A DNA stretch of 64,000 bases from SFDP01 sp051653625 (GTDB lineage: Bacteria; Bacillota; Clostridia; Lachnospirales; Lachnospiraceae), in contig JBOFWM010000011.1 in NCBI GenBank assembly GCA_051653625.1, positions 14,165-78,164 of the forward strand. The letters are read 5' to 3'. Both the position numbers and the translations under genes were made by a program. Under the pieces are notes generated by a model, which ran no database searches, was not told the origin of the DNA, and worked only from the letters and a program-made list of their open reading frames with translations. Positions 26,462 through 34,491 of this stretch are shown piece after piece. The stretch's first letter is position 1. The number at the start of each line of letters is the position of its first letter.

Positions 26462-27547
26462 ATGAGCGAAAAAATAAAAGTTGGTATTTTAGGTGGAACA
26501 GGTATGGTAGGGCAACGTTTTATTGCATTATTAGAAAATCATCCATGGTTTGAGGTAACAACAATTGCGGCAAGTCCTAGATCAGCTGGAAAAACATACG
26601 AAGAAGCAGTTGGTGATAGATGGAAAATGACTACACCTATGCCAGAAGCAGTGAAAAATATGACTGTTATGAATGTAAATGAAGTTGAAGCTGTTGCAAA
26701 TTCTGTTGATTTTGTATTTAGTGCGGTAGATATGACAAAAGATGAAATTAAAAAAATAGAAGAGGCTTATGCATTAACTGAAACACCAGTTGTTTCAAAC
26801 AATAGTGCTCATAGATGGACACCAGATGTACCTATGGTAGTGCCAGAAATAAACCCAGAACATATGAATATTATTGAATTCCAAAAGAAAAGACTTGGAA
26901 CAAAAAGGGGATTTATTGCAGTAAAACCAAATTGTTCGATTCAAAGTTATGCGCCAGTGTTAACTGCTTGGGCTGAATTTGAACCATACGAAGTTGTAGC
27001 AACTACTTACCAAGCGATTTCAGGTGCAGGAAAAACCTTTACAGAATGGCCAGAAATGGTTGGAAATATTATTCCATTTATTGGTGGAGAAGAAGAAAAA
27101 TCAGAGCAAGAACCACTTCGTATCTGGGGAACTATTGAAGATGGAGTTATTAAACCAGCAACAGAACCAGCAATTACATGTCAATGTATTCGTGTACCAG
27201 TTTTAAATGGACATACAGCTGCTGTTTTTGTGAAATTCAGAAAAAAACCAACAAAAGAACAATTGATTGAAAAAATAAAAACATTTAAAGGTGCGCCACA
27301 AGATTTAAATTTACCAAATGCACCAAAGCAATTTATAACATATCATGAAGAAGAAAATAGACCACAAATCTCACTTGATGTTGATTTTGAAAACGGAATG
27401 GGTATTAATGTGGGACGTATTCGTGAAGATAAAGTGTATGATTTCAAATTTGTAGGTCTTTCTCATAATACAGTACGTGGTGCAGCTGGTGGGGCATTGT
27501 TATGTGCTGAGTTATTAAAAGCACAAGGATATATCACAAAAAAATAA
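26462..27547 (+). CDS. asd: Aspartate-semialdehyde dehydrogenase
   Basis: Reduces aspartyl phosphate to aspartate semialdehyde, the branch point to lysine, diaminopimelate, threonine and methionine. GILGGTGMVGQRF is the NADP-binding loop; the catalytic Cys lies in KPNCSIQSY and the catalytic His in the CQCIRVPVLNGHTAAV region. The 361-residue form with SIQ after the active Cys belongs to the archaeal/fungal-type branch. The ATG at 26462, seven bases after GGAG, is preferred over 26456. Confidence 0.95.
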   Translation: MSEKIKVGILGGTGMVGQRFIALLENHPWFEVTTIAASPRSAGKTYEEAVGDRWKMTTPMPEAVKNMTVMNVNEVEAVANSVDFVFSAVDMTKDEIKKIEEAYALTETPVVSNNSAHRWTPDVPMVVPEINPEHMNIIEFQKKRLGTKRGFIAVKPNCSIQSYAPVLTAWAEFEPYEVVATTYQAISGAGKTFTEWPEMVGNIIPFIGGEEEKSEQEPLRIWGTIEDGVIKPATEPAITCQCIRVPVLNGHTAAVFVKFRKKPTKEQLIEKIKTFKGAPQDLNLPNAPKQFITYHEEENRPQISLDVDFENGMGINVGRIREDKVYDFKFVGLSHNTVRGAAGGALLCAELLKAQGYITKK

Positions 27548-27576
27548 TACATTTTATCTAAGAAAGATGGGTTACT

Positions 27577-28941
27577 ATGTTTGTTGGAAGAGAAACAGAG
27601 CTTGCACATTTAGAAAATAATTTAGTTAGAGTTGGGAATCAAATAACAGTAGTATATGGACAAAAAGGGGTAGGTAAAACTACCCTTATTCGTCGTTTTC
27701 TAGAACAAAAGAAGGCACTTTATTATAATGCTCCAATCGCTTCAAAAAGACAGCATCTTTTTTTCTTATCAAAACAAATGGAAAAAGAAGGAATTTCTCT
27801 TTCGGAATTTCCAGAGTATGATGAAATTTTTCAAGGAGTTGCAAAGCTTTGCAATGATAAAAAAATTTTAATAATTGATGAATTTCAAAATATGTGTAGA
27901 GGAGAGGATGATTTTTTTCAACAGCTTATAGCATTCTTAGAATCAAATAAACAATTGAGTTTTTATGTTCTACTAGTGAGTTCAACTATTGGATGGGTAG
28001 AAAATTCGATGATAGGGAAATTGGGTGTGCTTGCAAGAGCTATTACTGGATTCTACAAAATCAAAGAATTGAAATTTGAGGATCTTTGTCGCTTTTTTAA
28101 AAGTTATACGTATGAAGAGTGTGTAAAGATTTATAGTATATTAGGCGGAATTCCAGGACTTTGGCGTTTTTTTGATGAAGAATATTCATTTGAAGAAAAC
28201 ATTTGTTATGAGGTTCTAAGTGAATATAGTGCCTTATCAAATTTTGGAAGTTCTTATCTATTAGAAGAACTTCGAGAAACAAGCGTCTATAATACAATTC
28301 TTTATGCACTTTCAAATGGTATTATGAAATTAAATGATTTGTTTTTATATACAGGATTCTCTAGAGCAAAAATTAGTGTGTATTTAAAAAATTTAATACA
28401 ATTAGAAGTGGTGGAAAAAGTATTTTCATATGATACACTTGATCGAAGCAATAGTCAAAAAGGTGTTTATAAAATTTCTCATAAATATCTTAATTTTTAT
28501 TATAAATATATTTATGGTAATCAAATTCAATTAACAAATTTTACATCAGAAGAGTTTTTTGAATATAACATTTTACCTTCTTTTGATGACTTTGTTTCAA
28601 AAACATATTGTGAAGTATGTGCAGAGACGATAGATAAAATGAATCAAAAAAGACAACTTCCATTTCGATTTATTAAATCTGGAACATGGCATGGGAAACA
28701 AGGAACTATTGATTTTATTGGACAAGATAAAGACGGTACACATACAATTATTGCTCAAAGTAATTGGGGTCATACATTAATGACTTACAAAGAGTATGAA
28801 TTACTTTTATTATGTATGAATAAGGCGAAAATAGAAGCTGATTATATATATTTATTTTCAACAACTTCTTTTGATGAATCACTAAAATTAGAAGCAAAAA
28901 AACATAAGAAATTAATATTAATTTCAACGAAACAAGAATAA
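27577..28941 (+). CDS. Archaeal-type ATPase with DUF234-like C-terminus
   Basis: A 454-residue STAND/AAA-like protein. It begins FVGRETELAHLE, has Walker A GQKGVGKTT (about residues 29-37) and Walker B ILIIDEFQNM. A winged-helix region around residues 245-290 follows, and the C-terminal part (about 330-454, with IDFIGQDKDG) resembles the nuclease-like DUF234 module. Such proteins are common in archaea and anaerobic bacteria and have no defined role. It is not recognisably toxin or defence linked here: neighbours are asd and topB, with 9 bp to topB. Confidence 0.85.
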   Translation: MFVGRETELAHLENNLVRVGNQITVVYGQKGVGKTTLIRRFLEQKKALYYNAPIASKRQHLFFLSKQMEKEGISLSEFPEYDEIFQGVAKLCNDKKILIIDEFQNMCRGEDDFFQQLIAFLESNKQLSFYVLLVSSTIGWVENSMIGKLGVLARAITGFYKIKELKFEDLCRFFKSYTYEECVKIYSILGGIPGLWRFFDEEYSFEENICYEVLSEYSALSNFGSSYLLEELRETSVYNTILYALSNGIMKLNDLFLYTGFSRAKISVYLKNLIQLEVVEKVFSYDTLDRSNSQKGVYKISHKYLNFYYKYIYGNQIQLTNFTSEEFFEYNILPSFDDFVSKTYCEVCAETIDKMNQKRQLPFRFIKSGTWHGKQGTIDFIGQDKDGTHTIIAQSNWGHTLMTYKEYELLLLCMNKAKIEADYIYLFSTTSFDESLKLEAKKHKKLILISTKQE

Positions 28942-28949
28942 GGAAGTGT

Positions 28950-30956
28950 ATGGGAAAAAAATTATTTATAACTGAAAAGCCAAGTGTTGCAAGAGAATTT
29001 GCAAAAGCGCTTGGGGAGAATTTTAAAAATCAAACGGGTTATATGGAATCAGAAGAATCCATTATCACTTGGTGTGTTGGACATCTAGTGACAATGAGTT
29101 ATCCAGATGCTTACGATGAGGCTTTAAAAAGATGGAGTTTAGATACGGTTCCATTTATACCAACAGAATACAAATATGAAGTCATTGAAAATGTAAAAAA
29201 ACAATTTCTTATTGTAAAAAATTTATTTCACAGAACAGATATTGATACGATTTATAATGCAGGAGATTCAGGACGTGAAGGAGAATATATTCAACGACTT
29301 GTGTTACAAGTAGCAGGATACAAAGAAGGTGTTGAGCTAAAGCGTATTTGGATTGATTCTCAAACAGAAGATGAGATTTTGCGTGGAATACGAGAAGCAA
29401 AAGATAGTAAAGAATATGATGCACTCTCAGATGCTGCATATTTACGGGCAAAAGAAGATTATCTAATGGGAATTAATTTTTCTAGAGTACTTACTTTGAA
29501 ATTTGCATATGGAATAAAACAGTTTTTAGGTGTAGATAAAATGGTGATTTCTGTTGGTCGAGTTATGACTTGTGTTCTTGGGATGGTAGTGAAAAGAGAG
29601 CGTGAAGTTCGTGAATTTGTAAAAACACCATTTTATCGAGTGTTAGGTAATTTTTCATTCCAAGAAAAAGAATTTGAAGGAGAATGGAAAGCAGTTGCTA
29701 CAAGTAAATATTTCGAATCGCCACTTCTATACAAAGAAAATGGATTTTTAAAAGAAGAAAGTGCATTTAATCTTATCTCGGAATTATCAAATAATCTTAC
29801 GTTTCCTACAGTTGCCTTAATAGAAAAGATGGAAAAGAAAAAGGAAGTGAAAAATCCACCACTTCTTTATAATCTTGCAGAATTACAAAATGATTGCTCG
29901 AAATTATTTAAAATAAGTCCTGATGAAACTTTGCGTATTATTCAAGAACTATACGAAAAAAAAATGACAACGTATCCTAGAACGGATGCACGTGTATTGT
30001 CAACTGCAGTTGCAAAAGAAATTACAAAAAATATTAATGGATTGAAAAAATGTGAATTTGTATCTGAAATTGCAACAGAAATTTTAGAGTCCGGAACCTA
30101 TAAAAATATTGTGAAGTCGAGGTATGTGAACGATAAACAAATTACAGACCATTATGCGATTATTCCTACGGGTCAAGGTTTGAATAATTTATCAAATTTA
30201 ACACCTATTGCAAGAAATGTATTTGAATTATTAACAAAAAGATTCTTATGTATTTTTCATAAACCAGCTATTTATCAAAAAGTAACGCTTACGATTTCTC
30301 ATAGAGAAGAATCGTTTTTCTCTAGCTTTAAGGTAATGACAGAGGAAGGATATCAAAAAATTCTTCAATATTCTTTTCAGAAGAAAAAAGAAGAAGAGAA
30401 AGAAAAGACGGAAGATGTAAAATGTGATGAGGAATTTCTAAAGATATTAGCCAATCTAAAAAAAGGACAAGAGATGAATCTTCATTCTTTTGAAATAAAA
30501 ACAGGAGAAACTTCACCACCAAAACGATACAATTCTGGAAGTATTATTTTAGCTATGGAAAATGCAGGTCAATTAATTGAAGATGAGGAGTTGCGTGCAC
30601 AAATAAAGGGAAGTGGAATTGGAACAAGTGCAACAAGAGCGGAAATTTTAAAAAAATTAATAGCAAATACATATTTATCATTAAATAAAAAAACGCAAAT
30701 TATTACACCTACATTACTAGGTGAATTGATTTATGAAGTAGTAGAATCATCTATTTCAGCACTTTTAAATCCAAAGTTGACTGCTAGTTGGGAAAAAGGA
30801 TTAACACTTGTTTCTAATGGAGAAATCACAACGGATGAATATATGGAAAAATTAAATTCTTTTGTGTCTCAAAAAACAATTGGTGTAAAAAATATAAGAG
30901 GGCATGGAAATTTACAAAGAAGATATGAAGCACTGAAAACTATTTATAAAAAATAA
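28950..30956 (+). CDS. topB: DNA topoisomerase III (type IA)
   Basis: Relaxes or decatenates DNA through a 5'-phosphotyrosine link. The TOPRIM domain starts FITEKPSVAREFAKALG and shows NAGDSGREGEYIQRL with the acidic residues. The catalytic Tyr342 lies in TTYPRTDARVLS. GIGTSATRAEILKKL is the conserved C-terminal motif of the cleavage domain. At 668 residues it lacks the long zinc-ribbon tail of TopA. GGAAG lies close to the ATG. Confidence 0.95.
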   Translation: MGKKLFITEKPSVAREFAKALGENFKNQTGYMESEESIITWCVGHLVTMSYPDAYDEALKRWSLDTVPFIPTEYKYEVIENVKKQFLIVKNLFHRTDIDTIYNAGDSGREGEYIQRLVLQVAGYKEGVELKRIWIDSQTEDEILRGIREAKDSKEYDALSDAAYLRAKEDYLMGINFSRVLTLKFAYGIKQFLGVDKMVISVGRVMTCVLGMVVKREREVREFVKTPFYRVLGNFSFQEKEFEGEWKAVATSKYFESPLLYKENGFLKEESAFNLISELSNNLTFPTVALIEKMEKKKEVKNPPLLYNLAELQNDCSKLFKISPDETLRIIQELYEKKMTTYPRTDARVLSTAVAKEITKNINGLKKCEFVSEIATEILESGTYKNIVKSRYVNDKQITDHYAIIPTGQGLNNLSNLTPIARNVFELLTKRFLCIFHKPAIYQKVTLTISHREESFFSSFKVMTEEGYQKILQYSFQKKKEEEKEKTEDVKCDEEFLKILANLKKGQEMNLHSFEIKTGETSPPKRYNSGSIILAMENAGQLIEDEELRAQIKGSGIGTSATRAEILKKLIANTYLSLNKKTQIITPTLLGELIYEVVESSISALLNPKLTASWEKGLTLVSNGEITTDEYMEKLNSFVSQKTIGVKNIRGHGNLQRRYEALKTIYKK

Positions 30957-30971
30957 GAAAGGTCAAGAAAA

Positions 30972-31637
30972 ATGGAATATATGAAAATTGAAGAATTATT
31001 TACAATGGAAGAAACGATTGCTAAGGACATTTTTTTGAATAAAAATTATCCTTGGGAAGTGCTTGGGGAGATATCAAACTTTATTCAAAGATTGGGAGAA
31101 ACATTAGATCCGTCTGTTTTTGATAAAATGGGAGAAAATATTTGGATTGCAAAAAGTGCAACGATTGCAAACAGTGCATCTATTACTGGTCCTGTTATTA
31201 TTGATGAAAATGCTGAAATTCGTCATTGTGCATATATTCGTGGGAATGCAATTATTGGGAAAAAATGTGTAGTAGGAAACTCTACAGAACTAAAAAATGT
31301 TATTTTGTTTAATAACGTACAAGTTCCTCATTATAATTATGTAGGAGATAGTATTTTAGGATTTAAATCTCATATGGGAGCAGGAAGCAAGACTTCTAAT
31401 GTAAAAAGTGATAAGACACTTGTAACTATTTCAGATTCAGGAAATAGAATTGAAACAGGTCTAAAAAAATTTGGTGCTATTTTGGGAGATTGTGTAGAAG
31501 TAGGATGTAATACAATCTTAAATCCTGGATCAGTAATTGGGAAAAATACCATTATTTACCCTACAACAATGGTAAGAGGATTTGTACCAGCAGACTCTAT
31601 TTATAAATGTAATATGGAAATTTCACAAAAACACTAG
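30972..31637 (+). CDS. Left-handed beta-helix (hexapeptide repeat) acyl- or nucleotidyl-transferase-like protein
   Basis: A 221-residue protein. Residues 1-50 are helical; from about 55 hexapeptide repeats (IAKSATI, ANSASITGPVII, NAIIGKKCVVGN) form a left-handed beta-helix like the C-terminal domain of GlmU. The inserted loop GFKSHMGAGSKTSN resembles the active-site loop of GlmU. There is no N-terminal nucleotidyltransferase domain, so it is a stand-alone acetyltransferase-like protein with unknown acceptor. It follows topB by 15 bp. Confidence 0.8.
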   Translation: MEYMKIEELFTMEETIAKDIFLNKNYPWEVLGEISNFIQRLGETLDPSVFDKMGENIWIAKSATIANSASITGPVIIDENAEIRHCAYIRGNAIIGKKCVVGNSTELKNVILFNNVQVPHYNYVGDSILGFKSHMGAGSKTSNVKSDKTLVTISDSGNRIETGLKKFGAILGDCVEVGCNTILNPGSVIGKNTIIYPTTMVRGFVPADSIYKCNMEISQKH

Positions 31638-31732
31638 ATTTTTTTGTCGAATTATGAGAAAATAAGAACTGTATGATTGGTAGCTCTTATGCCATGAGAT
31701 ATTTATTTTCTATTATTGAAAGGAGATTTTAC

Positions 31733-32425
31733 ATGATTTATTCACATGAAGTAGAACAAATGTGTACAGTAGCACAAGGTGTTAATCACGGTTGTGCACC
31801 AATCCCAGAAGAAGCAAAATGGGTAAACGTAAAGCAAGTTAATGATATTTCTGGTTTAACACACGGTGTTGGCTGGTGTGCACCACAACAAGGTGCTTGT
31901 AAATTAACACTTAATGTTAAAGAAGGTATTATTGAAGAAGCATTAATTGAAACAATTGGTTGTTCAGGTATGACTCACTCAGCAGCTATGGCTTCAGAAA
32001 TTTTACCAGGAAGAACTCTTTTAGAAGCATTAAATACAGACTTAGTTTGTGATGCTATCAATACAGCTATGAGAGAATTATTCTTACAAATTGTTTATGG
32101 ACGTACTCAAAGTGCATTCTCTGAAGATGGACTTCCAATTGGAGCAGGTCTTGAAGATTTAGGAAAAGGACTTCGTTCACAAGTTGGTACAATGTATGGA
32201 ACTCTTAAAAAAGGTCCTCGTTATCTTGAAATGGCGGAAGGATATGTTACTGGAATAGCATTAGACAAAGATGACCAAATTATTGGATATCAATTTGTTA
32301 GCCTTGGAAAAATGACAGATTTCATTAAAAAAGGTGATGATGCAAACACAGCTTGGGAAAAAGCAAAAGGTCAATACGGCCGTGTTCAAGACGCAGTAAA
32401 AATTATCGATCCAAGACATGAATAA
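31733..32425 (+). CDS. NifU-like iron-sulfur scaffold-related protein (partner of GGGtGRT protein)
   Basis: A 230-residue protein related to the NifU/IscU N-terminal scaffold family, with Cys in GVGWCAPQQGACKL and IGCSGMTHSAAMASEIL. It is annotated in Clostridia as a Fe-S assembly scaffold, but no Fe-S biogenesis gene (iscS, sufBCD) is adjacent. It is followed 19 bp later by the GGGtGRT gene, its constant partner as far as I know the family. AAAGGAG seven bases before 31733 decides the start; the frame upstream to 31673 is not used. C-ending codons are more common than in neighbouring genes, which suggests high expression. Confidence 0.82.
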   Translation: MIYSHEVEQMCTVAQGVNHGCAPIPEEAKWVNVKQVNDISGLTHGVGWCAPQQGACKLTLNVKEGIIEEALIETIGCSGMTHSAAMASEILPGRTLLEALNTDLVCDAINTAMRELFLQIVYGRTQSAFSEDGLPIGAGLEDLGKGLRSQVGTMYGTLKKGPRYLEMAEGYVTGIALDKDDQIIGYQFVSLGKMTDFIKKGDDANTAWEKAKGQYGRVQDAVKIIDPRHE

Positions 32426-32444
32426 TTAAAGGAGGAAATAGAAA

Positions 32445-33455
32445 ATGGCTTTATTTGAATCATATGAAAGACGTATTAAACAAATCAATGAAGTATTAAA
32501 CAGCTATGGAATTTCTTCCATTGAAGAAGCTGAAAAAATCACTAAAGATGCAGGACTTGATGTATATAAACAAGTAGAAAATATTCAAGCAATCTGTTTT
32601 GAAAATGCAAAATGGGCATATGTTGTTGGTGCTGCAATCGCTATTAAGAAAAATTGTAGAATTGCATCAGAAGCAGCAGCTGCTATTGGTGAAGGTATTC
32701 AATCATTTTGTATTCCTGGTTCTGTTGCAGATCAACGTAAAGTTGGTTTAGGACATGGTAACTTAGGAAAAATGTTACTTGAAGAAGAAACAAAATGTTT
32801 TGCATTCTTAGCAGGACATGAATCATTTGCAGCTGCTGAAGGTGCAATTGGTATTGCTGAAAAAGCAAATAAAGTTCGTAAAGAACCATTAAGAGTTATC
32901 TTAAACGGTCTTGGAAAAGATGCGGCACAAGTTATCTCTAGAATCAATGGATTTACATTTGTTGAAACTGAAATGGATTATCATACTGGACAAGTAAAAG
33001 AAGTTTCAAGAATTTCTTACTCAGAAGGTTTAAGAGCAAAAGTTAATTGTTATGGTGCAAATGATGTAACAGAAGGTGTTTCTATCATGCACAAAGAAGG
33101 TGTTGATGTTTCTATCACTGGAAACTCTACAAACCCAACTAGATTCCAACATCCAGTTGCTGGAACATACAAAAAAGAATGTATTGAACAAGGGAAAAAA
33201 TATTTTTCTGTAGCTTCAGGTGGTGGTACAGGACGTACACTTCACCCAGATAATATGGCAGCTGGTCCTGCTTCTTATGGTATGACAGATACTATGGGAC
33301 GTATGCATTCAGATGCTCAATTTGCTGGTTCATCATCTGTTCCTGCTCACGTAGAAATGATGGGTCTTATTGGTGCTGGTAACAACCCAATGGTTGGTAT
33401 GACAGTAGCAGTAGCCGTTTCAATTCAAGAAGCAGCGGACGCTGGTAAATTCTAA
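32445..33455 (+). CDS. GGGtGRT family protein
   Basis: A 336-residue soluble protein of Pfam family GGGtGRT, named for the motif at residues 259-265 (GGGTGRT, followed by LHPDNMAAGPAS). Other glycine-rich stretches (GLGHGNLGKM, NGLGKDAAQVISRING) suggest a nucleotide- or phosphate-binding protein, but the function is unknown. Strong AAAGGAGG and frequent AAC, ATC and TTC codons, unlike most genes in this window, mark it as highly expressed. It forms an operon with the NifU-like gene and ends in a strong terminator. Confidence 0.9.
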   Translation: MALFESYERRIKQINEVLNSYGISSIEEAEKITKDAGLDVYKQVENIQAICFENAKWAYVVGAAIAIKKNCRIASEAAAAIGEGIQSFCIPGSVADQRKVGLGHGNLGKMLLEEETKCFAFLAGHESFAAAEGAIGIAEKANKVRKEPLRVILNGLGKDAAQVISRINGFTFVETEMDYHTGQVKEVSRISYSEGLRAKVNCYGANDVTEGVSIMHKEGVDVSITGNSTNPTRFQHPVAGTYKKECIEQGKKYFSVASGGGTGRTLHPDNMAAGPASYGMTDTMGRMHSDAQFAGSSSVPAHVEMMGLIGAGNNPMVGMTVAVAVSIQEAADAGKF

Positions 33456-33456
33456 T

Positions 33457-33488
33457 AAAAAAAGCTGATCAGTTGATCAGCTTTTTTT
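33457..33488. terminator. Bidirectional terminator after the GGGtGRT gene
   Basis: AGCTGATCA (33463-33471) pairs with TGATCAGCT (33474-33482), flanked by six A and followed by seven T. It serves the converging minus-strand PH-domain gene as well. Confidence 0.9.
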
Positions 33489-33489
33489 G

Positions 33490-33858
33490 TTACAAAACAT
33501 AACTACCTATTATTTGTCCAAGTTCTACGATATCGCAGTTTCCAGAAAATTCAAACTTTACAAATCCAAGTCCACTAAACCACAACTCTAATTCGCTATC
33601 TAAATCAAATGTACCAGAAGTTTCTACACTAAAAACTTGAATTTTAGAATAAGGAAGAGAGGTATAATCTCTTTTTTTTCCAGTGACACCCTTTATATTT
33701 ACAGATATTACTCGTTTATTAGTGAATACTATATAATCACGAAATCCTTTATAACATCCAATAATTTCCTCGTCTTTTACTAAAAGTTGTTGTATATCAA
33801 CGTTGCTTGTGTCTATCTTTTTTAGTTTAATTAAGTTTCCATTCTTAAAATCAATCAT
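33490..33858 (-). CDS. Bacterial PH-domain protein (bPH_1-like)
   Basis: A 122-residue beta-rich protein whose order of strands and the DYIVFTNKRVISVNIKGVTGKK and DYTSLPYSKIQVFSVET segments match bacterial pleckstrin-homology domains of the YvbH type. No membrane segment is present. GGAG eight bases upstream supports the ATG. It is cotranscribed with a lipoprotein gene 17 bp upstream. Its ligand is unknown. Confidence 0.75.
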   Translation of the reverse strand: MIDFKNGNLIKLKKIDTSNVDIQQLLVKDEEIIGCYKGFRDYIVFTNKRVISVNIKGVTGKKRDYTSLPYSKIQVFSVETSGTFDLDSELELWFSGLGFVKFEFSGNCDIVELGQIIGSYVL

Positions 33859-33875
33859 TATGAATTCTCCTTTAT

Positions 33876-34340
33876 TTATTCTGAAGTTGGCTCTTTGAAT
33901 ACTTCAACATCATATCCTTGCAAGACTTGAGAAATATAATTAATACGTTCCATTGCTCTTGTATAATATTTAGAAGCGGAATCGGCAATCGTTTCGTCAA
34001 AAACTTCACTGTTATAAGCAGTTGTGTAGAGTGTTATACTTTCGTTCATATAAGACCCTGCGTCAAGTATTAGTTGTTCTATAGAATTATATTCTTTTGG
34101 TATATTAATTGTTGCTAATGTATTAAAATGATACTTCATTTCTTCTAATGTGTTTATTAATTCAGTTATAGCCTGATCAGAATTCACATCAATATTATTA
34201 ATTTTTTCGCCTGTCGCAACAATATTTTCATAAAAAGCATTCATATTATTTTCAAAGGTTGTAAGTTCTTCGTTTGTATTAGAACATCCAAGTAACAACG
34301 TTGCAAATAATACTACTATAATATTTAACTTTATCTTCAT
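33876..34340 (-). CDS. Hypothetical lipoprotein
   Basis: A 154-residue protein with a clear lipoprotein signal (hydrophobic IIVVLFATLLLGC, lipobox LLGC with Cys19). The mature part is acidic and helical, with a possible four-helix bundle. I recognise no domain. It is first in a minus-strand operon with the PH-domain gene and has a good promoter. Both may be envelope related, but nothing more specific is supported. Confidence 0.72.
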   Translation of the reverse strand: MKIKLNIIVVLFATLLLGCSNTNEELTTFENNMNAFYENIVATGEKINNIDVNSDQAITELINTLEEMKYHFNTLATINIPKEYNSIEQLILDAGSYMNESITLYTTAYNSEVFDETIADSASKYYTRAMERINYISQVLQGYDVEVFKEPTSE

Positions 34341-34383
34341 TTTTTAATTTTACCTCTTTCTTTATCTTTGTTTTTTTCACTTT

Positions 34384-34412
34384 ACTCTAGCATATTTGAA
34401 GAAAATAGGCAA
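34384..34412 (-). promoter_or_regulatory. Predicted promoter of the lipoprotein/PH-domain operon
   Basis: On the minus strand, TTGCCT (plus-strand 34407-34412) and TAGAGT (34384-34389) are 17 bp apart, with TG one base before the -10. Confidence 0.55.
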
Positions 34413-34491
34413 ATAATTCTTTGCAAAAATCTAGTGTTTTTTGTTTCTTTATGATAAAGTATAAAAGATTACATTAAGAGAGGACTATGCA

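Noticed and set aside
34341..34491. S-box or cobalamin riboswitch before metH
   Set aside because: No core helices or conserved loops of either class are seen, and the gap is taken up by promoter-like and T-rich sequence. A covariance search would be needed to exclude a diverged form.
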